A stretch of DNA of 64,000 nt. It comes from Argyresthia goedartella. Lineage: Eukaryota; Arthropoda; Insecta; Lepidoptera; Argyresthiidae. The stretch covers positions 27,051,715-27,115,714 of the forward strand of contig OX463829.1 in the NCBI GenBank assembly GCA_949825045.1. Reading direction: 5' to 3'. This document shows positions 32,143 to 42,000 of this stretch, piece by piece. Position 1 is the first letter of the stretch; each line of letters starts with the position of its first letter. Made by a program: the position numbers and the translations under genes. Under the pieces are notes generated by a model. The model worked only from the letters and a program-made list of their open reading frames with translations. It was not told the origin of the DNA and searched no databases.

Positions 32143-33294
32143 AGAGATTTATCCCAGCATTCCTAGGCAGGATCTAAAATATATGCTGGAAAGAGTAGTC
32201 CATATAATAATAAGACATCGCGGATCAGTCCAACATCGGGACAAACTCCAAACCGCGCAGTAAAGTTTTAATCAGCTCTTCGCTGACACGGCAGGCGAGC
32301 ATCATAAATGCATTGCATAAGGCACAGCGAGTAGGCGGTTCCATCACACAAACATACGTCACTCAGGCGAAACTTTTTAATTATCTGCCAGCAGTGTTCC
32401 TGATGCCCGAACACCGCCCAGCGTGTTCGTTACAGTCTATCCGGGTTAATATCCTTCAAGACCGGGTGGCCTGTAGGTCACTAAGCCATTAGGTTGAAAA
32501 TCGCAATACATTTTTTTTGTCCAGAGGTCGTGAGAGGTTAATGGAAAAGCCACAACACCTTACTTGTACTAGTAGCTATATGAGGTAGCTGAGGTATATG
32601 ATTACCCGATAACTTAATATTTTTTTTTAAAGCTGCTTGAAATAGCCGTTGATCAATCAGAACGCGACTATTTCATACCAGCTGTTATTTAAAGCGATTG
32701 TAATTTGAAACCATCAATCCCTATAGCTGCAGCGATGGACTTGACCCTTGTCATGCAAAAGGGTAAAGGCATGACTATGATTATGTTGTCTGTGGTCATT
32801 TTAATTTGAAAGAAATCAGGATATGTCATGAAATTCCTAATCAGCTACAGATCCCGGCAAAGTAAACTTCATGGCCGGTAATGGAGTAAATGGCCGTTTG
32901 GACCGGCCATAAAATCCTTTCCTTTCCAAAAATACTGCTGGCTTGTTTGTTGTGGTTCTGTCACATGTCAACAGATGGCACTTCACTCAGATCAACGAAA
33001 CTCCTTGGCACTTCATACCGAGTCGGTAAAATCGTCGGAATTGATTTCCATAAGTTCTATTAGTTATTTACAAACGTTTTGATGCTCTGCGTACCTACCT
33101 GTTTGTTATATAGCATATTATTTATTTCAAAATTTCAATGTGAACTATATAAGGCTAATTATGTGCCGAGATTTTGTGCTCCAGGAGAAATATCCTAACC
33201 TAAACATACATAATTTTACTTCGCAGTAGTCGTGCAAAGCATTATGTAATATCTTGGCCAAAAGTGCAGTAGATGGACTCGCCTGTTAGAGAGA
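32143..33294. other. No supported gene
   Basis: 'tagctgcagcgatgg' near 32734 is shared with 47957, where it follows 'aaacatcgtgaggaaacc', a phrase common in lepidopteran LINE-like repeats. Otherwise unrecognised. Confidence 0.35.
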
Positions 33295-33322
33295 CCCCCC
33301 CCCCCCCCCCCCCCCCCCCCCC
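33295..33322. repeat. Homopolymer C28
   Basis: 28 uninterrupted cytosines. The complementary strand is G28, able to form quadruplexes. The length may be inexact, since such runs are error-prone in assemblies. Confidence 0.85.
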
Positions 33323-33432
33323 GCCTCAGGCTCGGCCCTCAACCTCACTCTTCTATCTAGTGCTCACTTCCCAGCCTCTACAACAATACAACATTTCCTT
33401 TATTTTTATTTTTATGTAATATTTTTTTTTGA

Positions 33433-33628
33433 TGAAAAACACATTTTTTTGTATTGTTCCCGTTGACTTATGTGTTTAATGTGTTAATGTTTTTAAACAT
33501 ACAGGTTGAAGGTGAAGGTCGTCTTCATAACATACACATATTTTTTTGGGACTTAGGAAGTGTCTCCTTTAAGATAAAAAAATTGCTTAAATATGTGTGT
33601 TTGACAATACCCAGCGTCTTAAGTACTT
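33433..33628 (+). repeat. Segment U, copy 2 (precedes H3)
   Basis: Near-identical to 29333-29515, with a small extra 'gtgtttaatgtgtta' string. Confidence 0.6.
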
Positions 33629-34057
33629 TTATCTACACACGAAACATAAACCCTCTTTACTGCGTTCAAAAACCACACGTTACGACAAGCATAATGATAA
33701 ACTTCTTGGTAAAAACTCATTTATTATCCGAATATTGATCATTATGACCATAATGTACCAAAATTTGTCAAATTATGACATTCAAATTTCGAATGCCAAC
33801 GCCCGCCTGCGTGCCGCCCTTGTGAAGTTGGTACTACAGAACAAGCTAAACAACTGCAGAGCAATGATAAATGCCACAAGGCCGGTCGAACATGCGGTTC
33901 CTGAACACATCAAAGAGAGCTTATGATATGTGTGTAGATAAACTAATGTATGTGACTCTACATAATTAGGCATTAAAACTCTCGAGTGATATTATTATGA
34001 AACCCACTCTCGAGTGTTAATGCCCTCCATTATGTAGCAGTAACATAAACTACTATT
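33629..34057 (+). mobile_element. H-family element, copy H3
   Basis: Left repeat 'ttatctacacacgaaacata', right repeat 'ttatgatatgtgtgtagata', full palindrome to 'cataaactactat'. Its frame (33597-33926, 109 codons) is the longest uninterrupted one without the internal duplication and ends 'EHAVPEHIKESL'. Confidence 0.82.
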
Positions 34058-35140
34058 TTCGAGTAGAGCGAGGGATAGATTATAGATGACATTATTTGAT
34101 GATATCAAAAAGAGATTTTACTGAAAGTCATTAAAAGTTATTTTTAAGAATTAGTTCCAAAGACATTAAACGTTTTTTTATTTTTTTCATGCCGGTTCAA
34201 AAGATGGCTTGACAGGAAACGCTATCTTGATGGTCATTGAGTTAGGCAAAGCTGGTCTGTGACGAAAACGAGGAACTACTACTAAAACTTATCAGCAACA
34301 CACAAACATCCATTTTGGTGTTTTGATTAATATACTTTCTCGTGTTGAGCAGTTCAACTCTTTGATTCTTCATTTATCACAGACCCATAAATTAAAGCCA
34401 TGATGACAGATTAATAAAGTGTTAGCAACATGGCGAATTAACGCCATCTGTCACATCTTTCTGAACTATTCTATTTTTCTCAAACTTGCTTGGAAATGTG
34501 GGCATAGTTGTGACAACCTTCTTTGAGATAAATCGAACGTTCTGTACTGCATTGGTGAGTACTACACGTAGCTGCCGGTTAAACATGTAAAAAATCCTCA
34601 ACTGTAGTGTTTATATGACTGTTATAGTTGTATGAAAACTCTTATCTAACTTTTAAAAAGGAACGATCCTTTTCCTCGGCACTATGGCCACCAAGAAGGT
34701 AACTTATCAAAGGTTTTATTTAAATTTCGAATAGGTTTCCAAAAACAAGGCTGTGCAATAATAAAAAAACAACGTATTGACGCGGGATTCATACTCATAC
34801 GAAATACGATACGACATTTATTTTGGATTCGCAAAAAATGTTGTTTTTTTTCGCAAAATGAATTCAAGTTCAAGTGAAGTAAGCGACTGCGACGAAATTA
34901 ATTTGACACAGCCAGAAATTAACATCATCCCCGGAAAGTCCACCCTGAATTTCAAATATTGTACTTATATTCAACAATTGTGTTTTAAATAAATTGTATT
35001 AAGTACTTATTACTTTGTTTGAATTGCCTCGCATTGTTTGAGGAAAGCACTAAACAAGCCTTGGCCACAAACAGTCATTGAAGCGGCAATGACTTTGTTA
35101 CCGGCCATCGCAGTACCTAATGTTACTATATTTTAATTAG
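34058..35140. other. No supported gene; two weak candidates
   Basis: 34660-34698: 'ccttttcctcggcactatgg' then 'ccaccaagaaggtaac' resembles a TOP-type first exon (pyrimidine tract, ATG, lysines, then GT), but no continuation was found. 34858-34992: a 44-codon ORF starting MNSSSSEVSDCDEINLTQPE, acidic N-terminus, unrecognised. Confidence 0.25.
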
Positions 35141-35206
35141 CAGGACTATATAACCAGGACTATATAAAATGGAGTTGTCAAATTTATTCAAAGACTTATT
35201 ATTATT

Positions 35207-35704
35207 TATCTACACACGTATCATAAACCCTCTTTACTGCGTTCAAAAACCGCACGTTACGATCAGCATTATGTTAAACTACTTGGTAAAAACTCGTTTC
35301 GTATCTGGAAAACTACACATACTGGTCATTATGTGTAGTTTTTCTACATATAATGACATTCAAATTTCGAACGCCGACGCCCACCCGCGTTCCGTCCCTA
35401 GTTTGTCTGTGAAGTTGGTACTGACATTCAAATTTCGAACGCCGACGCCCGCCTGCGTGAAGTTGGTACTAAAGAACAAGCTAAACAATTGCAGAACCAC
35501 AATGCCGGTCAAACATGCGGTTCCTGAACACATCAAAGAGAGCTTATGATATGTGTGTAGATAAACTAGTGTATGTAACTGTAAATAATTAGGCATTAAA
35601 ACTCTCGAGTGATATTATTATGAAACTCGCCGTCGGCTCGTTTCATAAACCCACTATCGAGTTTTAATGCCCTCCATTATGCAGCAGTCACATAAACTAC
35701 TATT
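35207..35704 (+). mobile_element. H-family element, copy H4 (internal duplication)
   Basis: Standard core and palindrome. Carries a tandem duplication of the 'gacattcaaatttcgaacgc' block (35353 and 35421), also in H5 and H7. Frame 35169-35549 stays open through the duplication for 126 codons and ends 'KHAVPEHIKESL'. Confidence 0.82.
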
Positions 35705-35708
35705 ATCA

Positions 35709-35777
35709 GTGTCGGCCCGCGTCCAAAGTATCCAAAGGGGGTTGTGCCCTTTGGATACTTTGGACGCGGGCCGACAC
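35709..35777. repeat. Perfect 31-bp-stem hairpin, GC-rich
   Basis: 35709-35739 (gtgtcggcccgcgtccaaag...) pairs without mismatch with 35747-35777, loop of 7. With 'ttatc' on both sides the pairing extends further, one mismatch apart. Much more GC-rich than its surroundings. Confidence 0.92.
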
Positions 35778-35845
35778 CGATAAATAATAATAAGTCTTTG
35801 AATAAATTTGACAACTCCATTTTATATACCTAGTCCTGGTTGGTT

Positions 35846-36488
35846 GTACATCAAGGATTTAATGTATCGCACAACGCAAACAACAAGAGGTAACCAAGCG
35901 AGCCCGGAACAGACTCGCAAGTGAATAAGCTCGCTCAGCGTAAGCCTTTTTAAAGCCTAGCAGAGAATTCACGTTGCTGAATATAAAGTTTGAATCGCAC
36001 TGCGACATGTAAAGCTTTCTGAAAAATCCTCAGCTTTGATGCAGATGTAAAATAAAAGCTTTTAAAATACACTTATGAGACGGCATCTGCAACAGGGTTA
36101 AGTGTAATATTAGGCTGTTATTCTGAGAGAAGTGTATATGAATAAATGTCACTAAGCATTACAGCTTTGTCAAGCCAACTTCGAGTTAACAAACTGGCTT
36201 CAAGATCTAAGTACATATTATTGTACTGTATATGTTGAACATCTTTGAACACTGGTTAGATGCATGGTAATAGACTAGACTTCGGACTAATAAATGCAAG
36301 CCTGAGGATCATGTTGACCCGTGTTCAATAATTTTTTCGAGATTGTTCATTATGTATATTTAATGTGGCGGACATTACGTAGATGGGCAATCATTGCGCT
36401 ACGTTCACTCTGCCACCGCTGATTTGCTGAAATAGGAGCGTCAAACTGTTGATTAGCTAACTAATGAAATATTGGAATGGTTAATTAC
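35846..36488. other. No recognised feature
   Basis: No ORF or shared repeat. Ends with the 8-bp target ttaattac of the following element. Confidence 0.35.
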
Positions 36489-36949
36489 TAGGGATGCAAC
36501 CGATACCGATATATCGGCGACATTTCAGGTTTGCCGATATATCGGCATCGACGATATTTTCCGATACAATGATACTTTTGAAATTTCTCGCTTTAAAAAT
36601 GTAATGTAAACGCGGGTGTTGTCTTGTCTATTTCGTTGCAAACGAGGCACGTTAAAAATGCAATGTAAACGCGCATGTTTTTTCGTCTATTTCGTTGCAA
36701 ACGGGAAACCCCGCGCTCTATTTTTAAACAAAAATCTGATTAATGTTAATTTTAATTACCTGCAAAAACTGTTCCAACCTGCCTATATTTTTTATATTAC
36801 CTAATTAAAAAAATAACCTGACTTGAATCTCATCTATTTAACCTTCATTTTTAATTCAATAAGCGTATCGGTATCGGTATCGCCGATATTTTTATAAGCG
36901 TATCGGTATCGGTATCGCAACGGCAAAAAGGCGTATGGTTGCATCCCTA
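36489..36949. mobile_element. Non-autonomous hAT element (MITE) with 8-bp TSD
   Basis: 461 bp, ends 'tagggatgcaacc' and 'ggttgcatcccta', flanked by ttaattac on both sides (36481-36488, 36950-36957), the 8-bp duplication typical of hAT. Subterminal 'ggtatcg'/'cgatacc' motifs recur on both sides, and a roughly 59-bp unit ('aaaaatgtaatgtaaacgcg...') is tandemly duplicated at 36595-36711. No transposase. Confidence 0.92.
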
Positions 36950-38339
36950 TTAATTACTGATATAGTTCATAACTGAGTAGGTTGGCGGTGATTGAGCGGC
37001 GTGGGAGGGTTGGGTTTTCGTGACGTCAGTTGGACGCGAAACATTTGGTGCGATGTTTAGCAACTTTTCTAGGCTATGTTCTCTTAGAATTTATGTTGCT
37101 TACAACGTAAATACATGTACTGTACTCGGGGAAAAATGTCAAAAAAACGGTTTTAAATTAATACACAATTAACTAAAACATCTATGAATAATTCCATAAC
37201 AGGTAACATTCATCAATTTAGGTCTTGTCAAAACCCATATAATTAAATGTTTTTAAGGTCTGTGTGCTATTCCAATTTGACAGAACTTCAAAAAAGTTTA
37301 AACTTAGACTTCATTTCAATAGTTATTTCTATCAAGCGCATCTCTCGAATCCCATTTCTGATAACACGCAATCTAGAAAAAGATCCCAAAATGTTTTGTG
37401 ATACTAATTTATTTAACTTGGGACTTCATTTGAACAGTAGAGACCAAAAGAGAGGACCGAATCCTCTATTGGATAATTAGTCGTTCAAAATGCTTTATTT
37501 ACGCAGCATACTCAAAGTGCCTAGTAAAGCTTAGATTTATATTTAGCAAGCTATCATTGTTATTTGGCTAACTTCTATTTGCCGTTCTCATCCGAAACTT
37601 TGGTATAACCCTTCCACATAAAAGCCAGGGAATAGTTTGCATGAGCTTTTAGCTTCATGAGCTTAAACTTGTTTCGAGCGAAATTGCCTTGTTCGTCTTT
37701 CACATTTACTTGGAATAAATTATACTCCAGAAAAAAATAAATGGGTGTGAAACTAATTAGGTCGAAATTAGGTCGAGAACAGCGTTTCGAACGATGACAA
37801 CTTCGTCATTAGCATATATTATGAGTTGGTAACATGTGAGCATATGCATTATTCATGGATATAGCAATATAATTCACGGCCAGCTGACAGTAATAATGTA
37901 GAAAGTTTGCCAGTGCGTGTTTGTTTGTACATGAAAATTAAAATTAAATTACGGTAATGAATCAGCGCCGAAACTTTCCTTGTTTGGGAGGTTTTTTTTA
38001 AATAAAGTATTGTCACAAGCTGAGGCTGATTGATGACAAACTGTTTGTTTTAGAAGATGCCAGTTTTGCTATTGTTGTGGCTTCATTATTAATTAGGACG
38101 ATAATGACTCGAGCGTTCAAATACTGCCCTTTTTATCACTTACGGACTTATAGATCAAAAATCCACTTCCAAATAGCCTAGAAGCTTTAAATTTTGCGCA
38201 CATGAAGGAAAGCTCTGAAAACAGTGAATTACTATGATTTAAAATATTTTCCGATATTTGTTTTACCTATATATATTCACTTGTATTTATTATTTACTAT
38301 AGTATCTTTCAGCCCGACATATTTAACTTTGTTGCAGTC
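36950..38339. other. No supported gene
   Basis: ORF 37247-37480 is unrecognised. No shared repeat detected; could be unique intergenic sequence. Confidence 0.35.
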
Positions 38340-38425
38340 GGATAAAAATAGGGCCAAGTGCTAGTAGGACTCGCACGCGAACGGTTCCGTACCAACGCAT
38401 AATATTAATCAAGTGTTTGTAATGG
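38340..38425 (+). repeat. Lepidopteran repeat family L, fragment
   Basis: 'gggccaagtgctagtaggac', 'tcgcacgcgaacggttccgt': diverged L end. Confidence 0.6.
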
Positions 38426-38648
38426 GGATCCCCCTCCCTATTAAGCTTTACCAACATCTATTCGTGTAAAGGCCTGTGCCGTTCGGTGGGTAGTTATAAC
38501 TAATAGCAATACATCTGTAGTTTATTGCGCTCTAGGACTTTCCTTGTTGTATTTATAACCTTTTCTGTCATGCCTCGGTTTGCTGGAATAAATTTATCTT
38601 TACAGTTAAGCTTCACGCATAAATTTTCTTTGTTAAATTAAATATTTT

Positions 38649-39143
38649 TATCTACACACGTATCATAAACCCTCTTTACTGCGTACAAAAACCGCACGTT
38701 ACGATCAGCATAATGTTAAACTACTTGGTAAAAACTCATTTCTTATCTGAAAAATTACACATTATGACCATAATGTGTAATTTTTCTACATATTATGACA
38801 TTCAAATTTGGAACGCCGACGCCCGCCTGCGTGCCGTCCCTAGTTTGTTTGTGAAGTTTGTTTGTGAAGAATTTGAACATTCAAATTTCGAACGCCGACG
38901 CCCGCCTGCGAGAAGTTGGTACTAACGAACAAGCTAAACAACTGCAGAGCCACAATGCCGGTCAAACATGCGGTTCCTGAACACATCAAAGAGAGCTTAT
39001 GATATGTGTGTAGATAAACTAGTGTATGTAACTGTACATAATTAGGCATTAAAACTCTCGAGTGATATTATTAACATATTTCATAAACCCACTCTCGAGT
39101 TTTAATGCCCTCCATTATGCAGCAGTCACATAAACTACTATTA
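38649..39143 (+). mobile_element. H-family element, copy H5
   Basis: Core with a near-perfect internal hairpin 'gaaaaattacacattatg' / 'cataatgtgtaatttttc', the internal duplication in diverged form (38796, 38879), and a full palindrome with an altered centre ('attattaacatatttc'). The frame is shifted between the duplicated blocks, so the 'EHIKESL' end is out of frame with the start. Confidence 0.82.
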
Positions 39144-39379
39144 TTGTATTTCTTTACAAAAAGTAATGATATCTCAACTCTTATAATGGGAGCCAACTTC
39201 GAGAGAGTTCACTGACAAAATAATTGAAATCTAAACAAAAGTATTCATGGAACGGGTTGTCCCCGAATACCTTAAAAAAAAAACTCGATGTCCTCGAAAC
39301 AAAAAAAAATATTTTCCCCCGTTCTCCTCATTGAGACAAGTGATGAGATACAGCCTGGTCATAAATGGATAAGAAGCTA

Positions 39380-39737
39380 GTTTAGGTGTTTATTTTTGTA
39401 ATTTGTAATTTCTTTATTGTACTACACAAAACAGTCATACAGATAACTTATAAAAGAGATTTCTTCCAGCAAACCAAGATGGTTGGAGAGGTGATGGTTG
39501 AGCGGGGGAAGACCTGCGCGTACAATAAAACTCTATAAATACTACGACTAATATATACTACAAACAATATTATACTGATAACCCTAATTGCTAAAAATAG
39601 ACTGCATACACAATTACTTAAATGCAACGTAAAAATATGAATAAACCGTATAATAAACTAATACATACAAATATATATATATATATATCTAACTGGAAAG
39701 GGAGAGATAGTGCTTCTTTAGCCGGTTTTTGAATATA
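39380..39737 (-). mobile_element. 3' end of a LINE, interrupted by mariner copy 2
   Basis: On the minus strand a C-terminal 'KNRLKKHYLSLSS' and stop (about 39690), then a 3' UTR ending 'gaaattacaaattacaaaaa', a short tandem tail as in the other CR1-like elements here. The mariner TA site lies in its last codons, about 40 bp before the stop. Confidence 0.5.
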
Positions 39738-41143
39738 CATAGTCAGGTCATAAGTTCTGTCACATGTGCAATATGAAATAATTTAGACATGTTTATTATT
39801 TATGTAAACATTTATATAGCAAAATGAACTTAATAAAACATAGATTCTTATGGTTATAAAGTTTATTCAAAATGACCCCCGCGATTTTGAATACAGGCCT
39901 TTATTCTGCGCTGCCAGCCGTCTATCGCAGCACGAACGAGGTCTATGTCAATATCGGCGGCTGCCTTAATCAAGGATGCCTTGAGTGACTCCAAATCAGG
40001 ATGAGGCTTTGAGCAGGCCTTTTCCTCCAAGTGTTGCCATATCTTGTAATCTAACGGACTCAAATCTGGACTGGAGAAGGGCCAGTCTTCGTGCCGGATG
40101 AAGTCGATTTCACGCGCCGCCAGCCAGTCTTGTGTGCTTTTCGCTCTATGAGCTGGCGCAGAATCATGTTGGAATACCCAGTGCCTGTTATTAAACATGG
40201 TATGAGAAACAGGTTCCACAAGGTTCTTGAGGACTGTATTTTGATACACAACTGCATTCGTTTTTACGCCTTTCTCACAAAAATGTACCTCAGTGAAGCC
40301 CCAATAAAAGACTCCCAACCAAACCATGAGCGAGGATGGAAAATGACCTCGTTGGACACGCGGAATACGGTTGCTCGCTTCTTCACTGCTGTGTGCGTAC
40401 ACCTTATCATTTTGTTTGTTGTAGCTCTCTTCCACGGTGAAAATTTTTTCATCCGAAAAAAGAATTTCCCGATGCTTTTTTCCCGCGTACCGCTTCAACA
40501 AAGCGCGGCATCTCTTCAGTCTCAGGTCCATTAAACGAGCGTCCAAACGATGTCCTGTTTTTTTTCGATATGCCCTAAGCCCTAAGTCTTCATTTAACAC
40601 CCTTTTCACCGTGGTCCTGCTTAACCCCATCTGAAGGGCCAACAGTTTCTGCTTACGTATGGGATTTCTTTGAATTCGCGCCTTCACAGCTTTTATCACT
40701 GCTGGAGTCCTAACAGAGCGAGGGCGACCACTTCTTGACCTGTCATCTACACTAGAGTCTTCATTGTATCGTTTTATGGTACGATAAACGAATCCTTTGG
40801 TTATATTAAAATTTTTCAGTAAGTCGAAAATTTGAATTGGCGCGTAACCGCAACGATGCAACGCAATAACTGCGACACGGTCTTCTACTTACATACTTAA
40901 ACTTAATACAGCAAGAGAAAGAAGATGCATTTTCAATCATTTCTTGAAAACAAAAATGGATGGACTATCCCTAATAGCGCAGGGAAGGTGTCCACTCCAT
41001 ATTTAAAAATGAGGAAAATTCTAAAAAGTACACATTTTTATTTTCATGAAAAATTCGAAATTCGAATTCAATAAACTTTTTTGTGGCCAGCGTTATAAAT
41101 TCAAAAGTTTTTATTGTGTGACAGAACTTATGACCTGACTGTG
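39738..41143 (-). mobile_element. mariner (DD37D type) copy 2
   Basis: 1406 bp between TA dinucleotides, same inverted repeats as copy 1. 97 bp longer because of an insertion near the transposase N-terminus. Confidence 0.93.
39863..41000 (-). pseudogene. mariner transposase disrupted near its start
   Basis: From the leucine codon at about 40861 to the stop at 39863 the frame is open for 332 residues, with intact 'LFSDEKIF', 'VFQHDSAPAHRA' and 'SSPDLSPLDYKIW' (DD37D). The expected ATG (complement of 40998-41000, reading MEWT) is separated from the rest by about 100 unrelated bases (roughly 40890-40990) containing in-frame stops. Compared with copy 1 it keeps Lys where copy 1 has a stop, and the canonical HDSAPAH where copy 1 has QDSAPAY. 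Probably inactive, since the first HTH residues are cut off and no ATG is nearby. Confidence 0.9.
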
Positions 41144-41268
41144 TATTTAGAGATTTTTATTTCTTCTGCTTTATCTGAGTAGGTGCAACGGCTAAGCCTT
41201 ACTTATTGTTTGACTTAATTTGAATATCTGGGTTATCTATAGAAATTGGCACCCATTTAGGTACATTA

Positions 41269-41650
41269 ATAGTAGTTTACGTGACTGCTACATAATGCCT
41301 AATTATGTACAGTTACATACACAAATTTATCTACACACATATCATAAGCTCTCTTTGATGTGTTCAGGAACCGCATGTTCGACCGGCATTGTGGCATTGA
41401 TAATTGCTCAGCAGTTGTTTAGCTTGTTCTGTAGTGCCAACTTCACAGACAAACTAGGGGCGGCAGGCGCAGGCGGGCGTCGGCGTTCGAAATTTGAATG
41501 TCATAATTTGACAAATTTTGGTACATTATGGTCATAATGATCAATATTCAGATAAGAAAGGAGTTTTTACCAAGAAGTTTATCATTATGCTGGTCGTATC
41601 GTGTGGTTTTTGGACGCAGTAAAGAGGGTTTATGATACGGGTGTAGATAA
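41269..41650 (-). mobile_element. H-family element, copy H6 (palindrome collapsed)
   Basis: Minus-strand core with both inverted repeats. The flanking palindrome is reduced to 'gactgctacataatgcctaa' 'ttatgtacagttac', its whole centre deleted. The frame is shifted after 'DIQISNADARLR'. It lies about 350 bp before the connectin-like exon. Confidence 0.8.
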
Positions 41651-42000
41651 AATTCTTTTGTCGCTAAAATCTCTCCAAGTTGGCTGCCATTATTACAGAC
41701 AAGAGACTGTTGTGTTTAGATTCTACTTACATATACGTTCAATATACGTCGATCCGAGGACACGATCAAACAAAGTCATGTCACGTCACTATGCCAAAAT
41801 CTTTTTCGCTAAAGATGTTGTGATCGGAAGATGATAACAAACGATGCATCTACCCACAAGACAACACGGTCCATTATTCGGCGAGCCGCAGGCTGAGACG
41901 AGGCGCTTTTGTGAAGATAGAAAGGCTTCATTTATCTTGACGTTTCTTTTCAAAGAAAATATACAATCTGAAAAATAACAATATATTTCGTTTGTTTCAG

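Larger units (their letters stand above)
35141..35845. mobile_element. Compound palindromic locus bounded by 60-bp inverted repeats
   Basis: 35155-35211 ('accaggactatataaaatgg' to 'agacttattattattta') is inverted almost perfectly at 35787-35843. Between the arms lie H4 and a 31-bp perfect hairpin. Either one large fold-back element or an older palindrome invaded by two others. Confidence 0.7.

Noticed and set aside
33505..33560. Gelsolin-type exon ('GRLHNIHIFFWDLGS') in segment U
   Set aside because: The short W/F-rich string is reminiscent of a gelsolin repeat but too short and without the rest of the domain; left unassigned.
34858..34992. Crypton-like or hAT-like N-terminus in the 44-codon ORF
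   Set aside because: Only an acidic start and 'IPGKS' string; no catalytic residues or continuation.
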